Below are positions 1 to 9,199 of a stretch of 64,000 bases of DNA, piece by piece; the first letter of the stretch is position 1; each line of letters starts with the position of its first letter. Position numbers and translations under genes: made by a program. The notes under the pieces were generated by a model, which saw only the letters and a program-made list of their open reading frames with translations, was not told the DNA's origin and searched no databases. Source of the stretch: Streptomonospora mangrovi (GTDB lineage: Bacteria > Actinomycetota > Actinomycetes > Streptosporangiales > Streptosporangiaceae); contig NZ_JAJAQC010000020.1 in the NCBI RefSeq assembly GCF_027604915.1, positions 1-64,000 on the forward strand. Reading direction: 5' to 3'.

Positions 1-137
1 GCCGGGCGCGCGGCGGCGCCGCCCGCGGGGGCCCTGCGGGCCGGGGCGGGCCGGGTGCGCGCGGGCGTGCGCGCCGGCGGGGCCTTGGCCGCTGCCCTGG
101 CACCGCGGGTGCCGGGCTCGTGGGTGCCGGTGCTCAT
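1..137 (-). CDS. N-terminal fragment of FtsL-like division protein (cut by window edge)
   Basis: Only the first 45 codons are inside the window. The ATG at 137 follows a strong ribosome site (GGGGAGGA) and lies 55 bases downstream of the rsmH stop. The visible residues are an Ala/Pro/Arg-rich cytoplasmic tail without a membrane segment. In actinobacteria the gene after mraZ-rsmH normally encodes a short bitopic protein of the FtsL class that scaffolds the FtsQ/FtsB divisome complex, followed by ftsI and murE. The call rests on position and composition; the diagnostic membrane helix and coiled coil would be to the left of base 1. Confidence 0.6.
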   Translation of the reverse strand, partial: MSTGTHEPGTRGARAAAKAPPARTPARTRPAPARRAPAGGAAARP

Positions 138-192
138 CTGGGTCCTCCCCGCTCGTGCGGTGCGCCGGTCGGTGCGGATGTCCGGGCGGCGG

Positions 193-1161
193 TCATGGTC
201 GGCGGATGCGCTCGGCGGCCCGCAGCCGGGCCGAGGCCGCGCGCGGGTTGCGCTGGGTCTCGTCGTCGGAGGGGGATTCGGCGCCCCGGGTGAGCAGCCG
301 GAACTCGGGGCTGGCGTCGGGCAGGGGCACGGGCAGGCCGGGGGGCGTGGTGTCGGTGCTCAGCGCGGCCAGGTGGCGCTTGGTCATGCGGTCCTCCAGG
401 GAGTGGTAGGACAGCACGGCCAGGCGCCCGCCCACGGCCAGCCGGCCGGTGGCGGCGGGCAGGGTGCGGCGCAGGATGTCGAGTTCGGCGTTGACCTCGA
501 TGCGCAGCGCCTGGAAGGTGCGCTTGGCGGGGTTGCCGCCGGTGCGGCGGGTGGCCGCGGGGATGGCCTCGCGCACGAGGTCGGCGAGTTCGCGGGTGGA
601 GGACAGCGGCCGCTGGGCGCGGCGGCGCACGATCGCCTGGGCGACGCGGCCGGCGAAGCGCTCCTCGCCGTAGTCGCGCAGGATGCGGGTGAGGTCGGCC
701 GCGGAGTAGGTGTTGAGGACGTCGGCGGCGGTGCGCGGCTGGGAGCGGTCCATGCGCATGTCGAGCGGGGCGTCGTGGGAGTAGGCGAAGCCGCGCTCGG
801 TCTCGTCCAACTGGGGGGAGGACACGCCGAGGTCGAGCAGGACGGCGTCGGCCTCGGTGCGGCCGAGGCGGTCGAGGGCGCCGGGGATGTCGTCGTACTC
901 GGCGTGGACGAGGTCGAGCCGGTCGGCGAAGGGCGCGAGCCGGCGCCGGCTGCGGTCCAGGGCGGTGGTGTCGCGGTCGATGCCGATGGCGTGCAGGCCG
1001 GGGTGGGCGGCCAGCAGGGCCTCGGTGTGCCCGCCCAGGCCCAGGGTGCCGTCGACGAACACGGCGCCGGGGCGGGAGAGCGCGGGGGACAGCAGTTCGA
1101 CCACGCGGTCGAGCATGACCGGGATGTGGGCCGCCCCGGCCTGGCTTTCGGTGTCCCCCAT
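193..1161 (-). CDS. rsmH: 16S rRNA (cytosine(1402)-N(4))-methyltransferase RsmH
   Basis: RsmH (MraW) uses SAM to methylate N4 of C1402 in the 16S rRNA P-site. The 322-residue product is of normal family length (about 310-320). It opens with HIPVML (12-17), followed by SAM-binding motif [15 protein letters not shown] (36-50), the acidic pair IDRD (61-64), the [13 protein letters not shown] segment near 110 and the YHSLEDR motif near 250. I chose the ATG at 1161 because the protein then begins just before HIPVML; an in-frame GTG-type extension to 1287 would add 42 low-complexity residues. It is the second gene of the division/cell-wall cluster, 389 bases downstream of mraZ, and reads into the ftsL-like gene. 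Confidence 0.96.
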   Translation of the reverse strand: MGDTESQAGAAHIPVMLDRVVELLSPALSRPGAVFVDGTLGLGGHTEALLAAHPGLHAIGIDRDTTALDRSRRRLAPFADRLDLVHAEYDDIPGALDRLGRTEADAVLLDLGVSSPQLDETERGFAYSHDAPLDMRMDRSQPRTAADVLNTYSAADLTRILRDYGEERFAGRVAQAIVRRRAQRPLSSTRELADLVREAIPAATRRTGGNPAKRTFQALRIEVNAELDILRRTLPAATGRLAVGGRLAVLSYHSLEDRMTKRHLAALSTDTTPPGLPVPLPDASPEFRLLTRGAESPSDDETQRNPRAASARLRAAERIRRP

Positions 1162-1403
1162 GAGCACTGCTGCCCTCTGCTTCCTGCTGTCGGCGGCGTG
1201 CCGGCGCGGCCGGGCCGGGTGGGCTCCGGACGCGTCCGGCCGTGGTGCGGCGTGGCCGCCGGATGGTCGGCCCGCCGGCGGCGGCACCCCCTCGCGCCGC
1301 CGCGCTCCGCGCGGTGCGCGGCCGTGTGCGGTGTCTGCTGCCGCCCCGCGCCCCGCCCGCGCGGGGCGGGGGCGTCGCGCTGTGCTGTCCGGACTGGCCT
1401 CCA

Positions 1404-1439
1404 GACGCGGCGGCCACCTGGCGCCGGGGAAGATGCGTC
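1404..1439 (-). ncRNA. candidate mraW-leader RNA hairpin in the mraZ-rsmH gap
   Basis: The 389-base gap between mraZ and rsmH (1162-1550) has no credible gene on either strand. On the minus strand it contains a hairpin closed by GACGC/GCGTC with a C-rich 5' side (CATCTTCCCC) and inner GGC/GCC pairing. A conserved structured leader, the mraW RNA motif, is known upstream of rsmH in actinobacteria, and this is the expected position. I cannot fold or align it here, so the family assignment is inference; only the inverted repeat is seen. Confidence 0.4.
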
Positions 1440-1550
1440 AGCTGGCTGCGGTCCGCGTCTGAAGGCCGGCGTCCGAACAGGGCTTAGACGGCGGTGGCTC
1501 GGCGGACCGGTGTGCGCGGGTGTCGGTTCCGGCACGTCGGTCGCGCGAAG

Positions 1551-1982
1551 TCACAGCACCCCCGGCAACACCTCCTCCGACAGATCCGCGAATGCCTGCT
1601 CCTGTTGGGCTTCGTAGTCGGCCCAGGCCGCGGCGGCCCAGATCTCCAGCCGGGTGTTGGCCCCGATCACGACGCAGTCCCGGTCGAGGCCCGCGTACCT
1701 GCGCAGGCCCGGCGGAATGGTGATGCGGCCCTGCTTGTCGGGGACCTCATCGGACGCGCTCGCGAAGAAGACGCGGCTGTAGTCGCGGACCGCCTTGGCG
1801 GTGACCGGTGCCGAGCGGAGGGCGTCGGTGATGCGCTGGAACTCGTCCATGGGAAAGACGTAGAGGCAGCGCTCCTGTCCCTTCGTGATCACCAGCCCCC
1901 CCGACAGTTCGTCGCGGTACTTCGCCGGAAGGAACAGGCGTCCCTTCTCGTCGAGGCGTGGCTCGTGGGTGCCGAGAAACAT
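1551..1982 (-). CDS. mraZ: transcriptional regulator MraZ
   Basis: MraZ is a ring-forming DNA-binding protein of the SpoVT/AbrB fold that controls the division/cell-wall cluster, including its own promoter. The product is 143 residues, the usual length. Both half-repeats are visible: [16 protein letters not shown] (11-26) and [18 protein letters not shown] (82-99), each carrying the conserved R-(L/I)-x-(L/I)-P core. The ATG at 1982 is preceded by GGGGAGGTGGGGCCG, giving a clear ribosome site; upstream in-frame codons would run through the operator repeats. It is the first gene of the minus-strand cluster (mraZ-rsmH-ftsL) and is divergent from moxR. Confidence 0.97.
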   Translation of the reverse strand: MFLGTHEPRLDEKGRLFLPAKYRDELSGGLVITKGQERCLYVFPMDEFQRITDALRSAPVTAKAVRDYSRVFFASASDEVPDKQGRITIPPGLRRYAGLDRDCVVIGANTRLEIWAAAAWADYEAQQEQAFADLSEEVLPGVL

Positions 1983-2021
1983 CGGCCCCACCTCCCCAGC
2001 CCCCAGTGGCGCGGTCTCCCG

Positions 2022-2057
2022 CTCCACGTTGCTCCACTCTACTCCACTCTTCCCCAC
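2022..2057 (-). promoter_or_regulatory. MraZ operator: four direct repeats at 10-bp spacing
   Basis: Read on the minus strand, four GTGG(A/G)G hexamers occur at plus-strand positions 2022-2027, 2032-2037, 2042-2047 and 2052-2057: exactly one per 10 bp. Known MraZ sites are runs of short TGG-containing direct repeats with 10-bp periodicity just upstream of mraZ, so this is almost certainly the autoregulatory operator. The repeats cover the -10 hexamer and the spacer of the promoter given below, which fits repression by occlusion. Confidence 0.85.
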
Positions 2058-2063
2058 GGTCAA
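2036..2063 (-). promoter_or_regulatory. mraZ promoter
   Basis: Minus strand: -35 TTGACC (plus 2058-2063), 16-bp spacer, -10 TAGAGT (plus 2036-2041). Both hexamers are close to the actinobacterial vegetative consensus. The start point would fall about 45 bases before the mraZ ATG. A second TTGACC about 50 bases further upstream (around 2107-2112) could serve a weaker promoter. Confidence 0.6.
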
Positions 2064-2290
2064 CAGTTTGAATCGCTGCTCGGGGGCGGTATCGGCCGGA
2101 AAACCGCAGGTCAACGATGGTGGTGTGGAGTGGAGCGCGCGGGGGGCCGCCGGGGACGGCCCGCGCCGCGCGCGGGAGCACAGGCCGCCGGCCGCTGTCA
2201 AGTCCGCGGGGCGCGTGCGGGCGCCGGAGGGGCCGCCGGGGCGCCGCCCGCCGCACCGCCGGGCACGTGCCGCACTTTCCCGGTTTTGAT

Positions 2291-2318
2291 TTGCAATCGC
2301 CTGCTTTGGCCCTAGCCT
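2291..2318 (+). promoter_or_regulatory. candidate moxR operon promoter
   Basis: TTGCAA (2291-2296), 16-bp spacer, TAGCCT (2313-2318), about 37 bases before the moxR GTG. It sits in a locally less GC-rich stretch of the 372-base mraZ-moxR divergent region (1983-2354). Seen by eye only. Confidence 0.45.
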
Positions 2319-2354
2319 CGAATCCGTCAGGTCCGGCTCCGGGAGAGGAAACAC

Positions 2355-3344
<990 letters not shown>

Positions 3345-3361
3345 GAACGGGGGGCACCGCC

Positions 3362-4597
3362 ATGAGTCTGCTGCCGGCCTTCACCGTCCGGGGCTGGGGA
3401 CTGCTCAGCGGCGGCGCCAGCCTGGCGGCCAGCGGGGTGATCATCGGCGAGCGCGACCTGGTGGCCCTGGGCGTGCTCGTCGTCGCGCTGCCGCTGCTGG
3501 CCGCCGCCACCCTGCTGGGCGCGCCCGGCCGCGTCGTCCACAGCCGCGCGCTGGAGCCCGCCCGCGCCGCCGCCGGCAGCGACGCCCGGGTGCTGGTGCG
3601 GGTGGCCAACGCCGCCACCGCACTGCCGGTCGCCGGCCTGCGCGTGGCCGACGAACTCCCCGACGACCTCGGCATCGCCCCCACGTTCAACGTGGGCTTC
3701 CTGGGGCCGCGCGCGGTGCGCGACGTCACCTACCGGGTGCGCCCCCGGATGCGCGGCGCCTACCCCATCGGCCCGCTGACCGCCTCCTTCGCCGACCCGC
3801 TGGACTGCCTGCGGGTGAGCCGGCGGGTGGGCGCGCCCATGACCCTGCTGGTCACCCCGCAGGTGGTGGCGCTGCCGACCGGGCCGCTGCCCGGCGCCGC
3901 CGCCGAGGGCGGCGACAGCACGGTGCGCACGCTCTCGGGCGGCACCGACGACGACCCGGTGCCGCGCGCCTACCGCCACGGCGACGACCTGCGGCGCGTG
4001 CACTGGCGCAGCACCGCCCGCCACGGCGAGCTGATGGTGCGCCGCGAGGAGCACCGCGTCAGCGACCGCAGCGCCGTGCTGGTGGACATGCGCGCCGCCG
4101 CGCACGCCGGCGCGGGCCCGGAGTCCTCCCAGGAGGTCGCGGTGAGCGCCGCCGCCTCGGTGGCGCTGCACCTCATCGGCCGGGGGCACGAGACCCGGCT
4201 GCACACCGAGAGCGGCGAGGTCGCCGCCTCGCGCCGCGACGCCCTGCTGGACGCGCTGGCGCTGGCCCGCTCCTCCGACGTCGCCGGGCTGGCCGGCGCG
4301 GCGGTGTCGGCGCGCGCCGCCGCCGTCAGCGGCCGGGGCCTGCTCGTGGCGGTGCTGGGCGCGCTGTCGGCCGCCGACGTGGCCGCGCTGAGCGCGCTGA
4401 GCGGCGCCCGCGACCACGCCTGCGTGGCCGTGCTGTGCCGGGGCGCCGCCTGGCCGGCCGCCGCGCCCGCCGCCGCCGGCGCCGCCGCGCTGCGCGGGGC
4501 CGGCTGGTCGGTGCTGGAGATCGGCACGCCCGACGACCTGCCGGCGGCCTGGCAGCACCTGGGCGCCGGCCGCGCGCACCCCGAGGCGCACCGGTGA
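3362..4597 (+). CDS. DUF58 domain membrane protein
   Basis: A 411-residue protein with two N-terminal hydrophobic segments (about 12-28 and 33-53), a beta-rich middle, and the DUF58 signature YRHGDDLRRVHWRSTARHG (204-222 approx.) leading into a VWA-like C-terminal half with the VDMR acidic strand near 245. DUF58 proteins travel with MoxR ATPases and transglutaminases; a role in cell-envelope processing is suspected but not proven. The start ATG at 3362 lies 17 bases after the moxR stop with a G-rich ribosome site. The C-terminal third is Ala-rich and the last strand is LEIGTPDDLPAAW. Confidence 0.88.
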   Translation: MSLLPAFTVRGWGLLSGGASLAASGVIIGERDLVALGVLVVALPLLAAATLLGAPGRVVHSRALEPARAAAGSDARVLVRVANAATALPVAGLRVADELPDDLGIAPTFNVGFLGPRAVRDVTYRVRPRMRGAYPIGPLTASFADPLDCLRVSRRVGAPMTLLVTPQVVALPTGPLPGAAAEGGDSTVRTLSGGTDDDPVPRAYRHGDDLRRVHWRSTARHGELMVRREEHRVSDRSAVLVDMRAAAHAGAGPESSQEVAVSAAASVALHLIGRGHETRLHTESGEVAASRRDALLDALALARSSDVAGLAGAAVSARAAAVSGRGLLVAVLGALSAADVAALSALSGARDHACVAVLCRGAAWPAAAPAAAGAAALRGAGWSVLEIGTPDDLPAAWQHLGAGRAHPEAHR

Positions 4598-4698
4598 GCA
4601 CCGCACGCCCCGGGCGGGCCGGGCTGCCCGCCGCGGCCGCCGGCCACCACTCCCCCGCCGCGGCCCCCGTGGCCGCCCGTCGTCCGCTACCCCGGTAA
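4594..4698 (+). other. 34-codon leader-like reading frame between DUF58 and transglutaminase
   Basis: A GTG at 4594 overlaps the DUF58 stop in a GTGA junction and reads 34 Ala/Pro/Arg-rich codons to a TAA at 4696, immediately followed by AGGAGG (4698-4703). No start codon lies at a proper distance from this ribosome-site-like sequence; the transglutaminase ATG is 53 bases further. Either a short coupling peptide, a frame-shifted original start of the transglutaminase, or chance. Confidence 0.25.
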
Positions 4699-4756
4699 GG
4701 AGGCAGGCCCGCACCCCCGCCGCCCCGCGCGGGCGCGGCGAGCGGGCCGACACCCG

Positions 4757-7099
4757 ATGATCGCAAAGGCCGCGCTCACCCTGGCCTCGGCGGCGGCGCT
4801 GCTGCTGGCGATGCCGGCCCTGGGATCGGTGATCGCCGGGGGTGCCTGGTGGGGTCCCGCCGTCGTCGCCGTGGTGGCGGTCGCGCTGACCGGGCTCGGC
4901 CTGCGCGCCGCCCGGCTGACCGTCGTGGTGATCCCGCTGGTCCAGGCCCTGGTGCTGGTGTGCGTGCTGACGGGCGCGTTCGCCGCCCACGCCGCGCCGC
5001 TGGGGTTCGTGCCCACGCCCGCCGCGCTCGGCGAGCTGCTGCGGGTCTTCGCGGAGGGGCGCGGCCAGATCGGCCAGGAGACGACCCCCATCCCGGCCAC
5101 CCCGGCGCTGGCGCTGATCGTGGCGGCCGCCCTGGGCGCGCTGGCGGTCGTCGGCGACTTCCTCACCGTCACGGCGCGCACGGCGGCGCTGATGGCGCTG
5201 CCGGTGGCCGGGCTGCTGGTGGTGCCGCTGCTGGTGGACGACCAGGGGCTGGACGCGTTCGCGTTCGCCGCGGCGGCGGTGGGCTACGTCGTGGTGCTGG
5301 CGGTGGACGGCGGGGTGCGCGCCGCCGGGTGGGGCGCGCCGGTGGCCCCGGGCGCCGACTCCGCCGCCCCGGTGCTGGGCGGGTTCCAGCGGGTGCTCAC
5401 CACAGCGGGGGTGGCGGCGGTCGCCGTGGTGCTGGCGCTGCTGGTGCCGCTGGCGATCCCCGGGCTGTCCTCCAACGCGCTCTACGCGCTGGCCGACGGC
5501 AGCCGGCTGGGCGGCGACACCATCACCACCACCCACCCCCTGGTGACGCTGCGCCGCAACCTGAACTCCCCCTCCGACCGGCCGGTGCTCACCTACACCG
5601 CCGACACGGCCGACCCCGGCTACCTGCGGATGTACTCGCTGGACGTGTTCGACGGGCAGAACTGGACGATGTCGCGGCTGCGCGCCGAGGGCGACGGCGG
5701 CCTGGGCGGCGAACTGCTGCCCTCCCCGCCGGGGCAGACCGACATCGGCAGCGAGCGCGTGGTCACCGAGGTCGAACTGGCCGACGAGTTCGCCGCCGAC
5801 TTCCTGCCGGCGCCCTACCCGCCGCACGAGGTCGACGTCTCCGGCCGGTGGTTCGCCGACGCCGACTCGCTGATGCTGTTCACCACCGGCTCCCCGGCCT
5901 CGGGCACCTCCTATGCGGTCACCAGCTTGGCGCCGCGCGCCGACGCCGACCTGCTCGTGGCCGACCTGCCGCCCGGCTCCGACCTGGACCAGCGCTACCT
6001 GGCCGTGCCCGACGGCGTGGACGAGCGCACGCGGGAGCTGGCCGAGGAGATCACCGCCGGCGCCGACACCGCCTACGAGCGCGCCCTGGCGCTCCAGGAC
6101 TGGTTCGCGACCGAGGGGAGGTTCACCTACGACCTGACCCCGCCGCCGGTGCCCGAGGGCACCGACCCGCTGGCCTTCTTCCTGTTCGAGGACCGGGTGG
6201 GCTACTGCGAGCAGTTCGCGGCGGCCATGGCGCTGCTGGCCCGCCAGGCGGGGGTGCCCGCGCGGGTGGCCACCGGGTTCACCTCCGGCAGCCGGCTGCC
6301 CGACGGCACTTGGGAGGTCACCGAGTCCGACGCCCACGCCTGGCCGGAGCTGTACTTCGAGGGGGTGGGCTGGCTGCGGTTCGAGCCGACCCCCGCCGCC
6401 GAGGGCGGCCAGGGCACCGCCACCGTGCCCGACTACGCGCAGTCGCCCGTCCAGGCGCCTGCGGAACGCCCGGCGGGTGCGCAGCCCTCGCCCCAGGAGG
6501 ACGGGACGCGGCCCTCCGGCGGCGCCGAGGCGCCCCAGGAGCCCAGCGCCGACCCGGAGAGCGCCGAGCCCAGCGCCGCGGAGGAGGCGGGCGGCGCGGC
6601 CGGCGGCGCCGGCGGCGTGCCCTGGCGGGGGCTGCTGGCGGGCGCCGCCGCGGTGGCGGCCGCCGTGGCGCTGGCGGTGGCGCTGCCGGCGCTGGCCCGG
6701 GTGCTGGTGCGGCGCGGGCGGTGGCTGCGCGCGGGCTCGGCGGCAGAGCGGGCGCACGCGGCCTGGCGGGAACTGCGGGACGACTGCCGCGACCTGGGGC
6801 TGGCCTGGAACCCGGCGGAGTCGCCGCGCGCGGTGGCCACGCGGCTGCCCGAGGAGCTGGGGCTGGCCGAGGACGCGCGGACGGCGCTGTGGCGGCTGGC
6901 GATGGCCGAGGAGAGCGCCCGCTACGCGCCCCGGCCGGGCGAGGCGGCGGCGCCCGAGGACGGCCGCCGGGTGCGCGCGGCCCTGCGGGCGGCCCGGGGG
7001 CGCGGGGCGGCGCTGCGGGCGGTGCTGCTGCCGAGGTCGCTGCTGCGCGCGCCGGCCGCCGCGCGGCGGGCCTACCGCCCCGACCCGGCGGCGGGGTAG
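4757..7099 (+). CDS. TgpA-type membrane transglutaminase-like protein (with DUF4129-like tail)
   Basis: A 780-residue membrane protein. The first 240 residues hold about six membrane helices; an extracytoplasmic region follows with a transglutaminase-like core: RVGYCEQFAAAMA (catalytic Cys484), SDAHAWPELYF (His527), and FEPTP (Glu543) where the family usually has an acidic residue. A Pro/Glu/Ser-rich linker (about 550-620), a last helix (about 623-650) and a soluble DUF4129-like tail complete the usual TgpA layout. The family is thought to hydrolyse or cross-link peptides at the envelope. I use the ATG at 4757, the first start in this frame, although it lacks a good ribosome site. It closes the moxR-DUF58 operon and is followed by a strong hairpin. 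Confidence 0.85.
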   Translation: MIAKAALTLASAAALLLAMPALGSVIAGGAWWGPAVVAVVAVALTGLGLRAARLTVVVIPLVQALVLVCVLTGAFAAHAAPLGFVPTPAALGELLRVFAEGRGQIGQETTPIPATPALALIVAAALGALAVVGDFLTVTARTAALMALPVAGLLVVPLLVDDQGLDAFAFAAAAVGYVVVLAVDGGVRAAGWGAPVAPGADSAAPVLGGFQRVLTTAGVAAVAVVLALLVPLAIPGLSSNALYALADGSRLGGDTITTTHPLVTLRRNLNSPSDRPVLTYTADTADPGYLRMYSLDVFDGQNWTMSRLRAEGDGGLGGELLPSPPGQTDIGSERVVTEVELADEFAADFLPAPYPPHEVDVSGRWFADADSLMLFTTGSPASGTSYAVTSLAPRADADLLVADLPPGSDLDQRYLAVPDGVDERTRELAEEITAGADTAYERALALQDWFATEGRFTYDLTPPPVPEGTDPLAFFLFEDRVGYCEQFAAAMALLARQAGVPARVATGFTSGSRLPDGTWEVTESDAHAWPELYFEGVGWLRFEPTPAAEGGQGTATVPDYAQSPVQAPAERPAGAQPSPQEDGTRPSGGAEAPQEPSADPESAEPSAAEEAGGAAGGAGGVPWRGLLAGAAAVAAAVALAVALPALARVLVRRGRWLRAGSAAERAHAAWRELRDDCRDLGLAWNPAESPRAVATRLPEELGLAEDARTALWRLAMAEESARYAPRPGEAAAPEDGRRVRAALRAARGRGAALRAVLLPRSLLRAPAAARRAYRPDPAAG

Positions 7100-7111
7100 C
7101 ACCCGCCCGCG

Positions 7112-7162
7112 CACACGAGAACGCGCCCATCGGGAGGGATCCGGTGGGCGCGTTCTCGTGTG
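7112..7162. terminator. bidirectional terminator hairpin
   Basis: A perfect 18-bp inverted repeat (arms 7112-7129 and 7145-7162) with a 15-base loop lies between the convergent transglutaminase gene and the DUF3040 gene. The arms begin CACACGAGAACG and are symmetrical, so the structure forms on both transcripts. There is no U-run, as is usual in high-GC actinobacteria. Confidence 0.85.
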
Positions 7163-7223
7163 TGTGCCGTCGGGCCGCGCCCCGAGGGAGGCGGGCCGCC
7201 CGGCCGCAGGGCCGGGCAGGGTG

Positions 7224-7625
7224 TTAGCTGTTCTCGCCCTCCTGGCGACGGCGCCACCGCTCCTCGAAGCGGTGCATCATTCCGGGGCGCTGCTGCCGGC
7301 GCTGCTTGGGCCGCGCGGCCTGCTGGGCGGGCGCGGGCTCGCCGCCGCTGCCGCCGGCGACCCGCCGCCACGCCGACAGCCCCCACAGCAGGCAGGCCAG
7401 CATGACGATGAAGCCGATGACACCGACCACGACCTGCTGGAAGATCGCGCCGCCCATGAGGAGTGAGATCCCGATGACGAACCCGATGGACGCCTTGACG
7501 ATCCAGCGCTTGTAGTGGACGGCCGGGTTCGTCTGGCGCACGGTGTTGGCGAACTTCGGATCCTCGGCATACAGCGCCTGCTCGATCTGGTCGAGCATTC
7601 GCTGCTCGTGTTCAGAGAGCGGCAC
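7224..7625 (-). CDS. DUF3040 membrane protein
   Basis: A 133-residue protein with the DUF3040 N-terminal signature LSEHEQRMLDQIEQALYAED, a short basic stretch and two adjacent membrane helices (about 48-66 and 69-88), then a Gly/Ala/Gln/Arg-rich cytoplasmic tail. DUF3040 is widespread in actinobacteria and has no established function. The GTG start at 7625 is chosen because GGGAGGC lies just ahead of it and the signature follows directly; an ATG 51 bases upstream would add an unconserved leader. Confidence 0.88.
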   Translation of the reverse strand: MPLSEHEQRMLDQIEQALYAEDPKFANTVRQTNPAVHYKRWIVKASIGFVIGISLLMGGAIFQQVVVGVIGFIVMLACLLWGLSAWRRVAGGSGGEPAPAQQAARPKQRRQQRPGMMHRFEERWRRRQEGENS

Positions 7626-7747
7626 GGCGCCTCCCAATGACAGTCCCCGAGTGGGGTGACGGGTACTGAACAACAATCTGATGCCCAGTGATATGCCCAG
7701 AATAAGGTGCCTTAGCGCCTACTGAAAAGAAAAGATGCAAGTGCAGC

Positions 7748-7763
7748 TGGCCCACATGGGCCA
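7748..7763. promoter_or_regulatory. palindrome in the DUF3040 upstream region
   Basis: TGGCCCACATGGGCCA is a 16-bp dyad (6-bp arms, 4-base loop) in the 299-base gap 7626-7924 between dinB and DUF3040. The gap is unusually A/T-rich at 7660-7745 and shows a possible minus-strand promoter with a TATTCT -10 about 90 bases before the DUF3040 start. The dyad could be an operator or a weak terminator after dinB. No gene is visible in the gap. Confidence 0.35.
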
Positions 7764-7924
7764 CATTACCCTCACCGTCTGACCGCAACACCGCTCGCTC
7801 GCCTTCTCCTGTCCCCTGCTCTGCCGGGGGCCGCGATCCGCGCGGGAGCGCGCCGCCCGTGCGGGGTGGGACGGGCGCGGAACCCCGTGGCTACAACGGA
7901 CCGGGCGTCCGGAAAGTTGCCGTA

Positions 7925-9199
7925 CTATACGTCATTCTCCGCACGCTTGGCCAAAGCCGCCGGACGGATGGCATCCGGGCCGAACCGCCGGGTGACCGCG
8001 TCCATGGCGCGCTCGGCCTCGCGCCAGCCCGTCTCGGGTTCGCCGATGCTGAGCTGGCGGTGCGCCTCGGCGGCCGGCAGCAGCCCCTCCACCCGCACGC
8101 CCACCAGCCGCAGCCGCACCCGCTCCAGGCCGGCGGCGGCGTAGAGCCCGCGCGCGGCGGCGTTGATCTCGCGGGCGACGTCGGTGGGCTCGGGCAGGGT
8201 GCGCGAGCGGGTGATGGTGGTGAAGTCGGCCCGCCGCAGCTTCACCACGACCGTGCGGCCGGCCTGCCCCGAGGCGCGCAGGCGCCGCGCCACCTTCTCC
8301 GACAGGCGCAGCAGCTCGCGGTGGATGAGGCCGGGGTCGTCGACGTCGCGGGGGAAGGTCTCCTCGGCGCCGATGCTCTTGTCGGGTGTGGTGGGCACCA
8401 CGGGGCGGTCGTCGCGGCCGTGGGAGAGCGCGGCCAGGCGGTCGCCCAGAGCGGCGCCGAACTCGTGGCGCAGGGTCTGCGGCGAGATCCGGGCGACGTC
8501 GCCGACCGTGCGCAGGCCCAGCCGGGTCAGCGCCTGCTCGGTCTTGTCGCCGACCCCCCACAGCGCGCCCACCGGCAGCGGGTGCAGGAACGCGGTCACC
8601 TGGGCGGTGGGCACCAGCAGCAGGCCGTCGGGCTTGCACTGGGTGGAGGCGAGCTTGGCGACGAACTTGGTCGCGGCCACGCCCACCGAGCAGGTCAGCC
8701 GCTGCTCCTCGCGCACCCGGCGGCGGATCAGCTCGGCGATGCGCACGGGGCTGCCCAGCCGCCGCCGCGCGCCGGAGACGTCGAGGAACGCCTCGTCCAG
8801 CGACACCGGCTCCACCTCGGGGGTGACCGAGCGCAGGATGTCCATGACGGCCTCGGAGACCCTGCGGTAGGCGGGGCCGTCGGGCGGGAAGACCACGGCG
8901 TCGGGGCACAGCCGCAGCGCCCGCACCATGGGCATGGCCGAGTGCACGCCGTAGGAGCGGGCGATGTAGTCGGCCGAGGAGACCACCCCGCGCGGGCCGG
9001 TGCCGCCGACGATGATGGGCTTGCCTCGGGTTTCGGGGTGCTCCAGGCGCTCGACGCCGGCGAAGAACGCGTCCATGTCGATGTGCAGCACGGCGCAGTC
9101 GCGGTCGGCGTCGGAGTCGGGGCCGGGCAGCGGCTCGACCCCCCGGGGCCCGATCATCCCGCGCAGCGCCGCACCGCGCTCAAGCTGGCGTCGGCTCAT
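7925..9199 (-). CDS. dinB: DNA polymerase IV (Y-family)
   Basis: A 424-residue Y-family translesion polymerase. The two catalytic motifs are intact: HIDMDAFFA (39-47, Asp41) and SLDEAF (133-138, Asp135-Glu136). The helix-hairpin-helix thumb follows (GVGDKTEQALTRLGLRTVGD, near 220-240) and then the little-finger domain; QLSIGEP near the C-terminus resembles a beta-clamp-binding peptide. The ATG at 9199 follows CTGGGGGC. The 319-base upstream gap (9200-9518) shows no GAAC-N4-GTTC SOS box, so LexA control is not supported by what I see. It stands as a single gene between a methyltransferase and DUF3040. Confidence 0.95.
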   Translation of the reverse strand: MSRRQLERGAALRGMIGPRGVEPLPGPDSDADRDCAVLHIDMDAFFAGVERLEHPETRGKPIIVGGTGPRGVVSSADYIARSYGVHSAMPMVRALRLCPDAVVFPPDGPAYRRVSEAVMDILRSVTPEVEPVSLDEAFLDVSGARRRLGSPVRIAELIRRRVREEQRLTCSVGVAATKFVAKLASTQCKPDGLLLVPTAQVTAFLHPLPVGALWGVGDKTEQALTRLGLRTVGDVARISPQTLRHEFGAALGDRLAALSHGRDDRPVVPTTPDKSIGAEETFPRDVDDPGLIHRELLRLSEKVARRLRASGQAGRTVVVKLRRADFTTITRSRTLPEPTDVAREINAAARGLYAAAGLERVRLRLVGVRVEGLLPAAEAHRQLSIGEPETGWREAERAMDAVTRRFGPDAIRPAALAKRAENDV

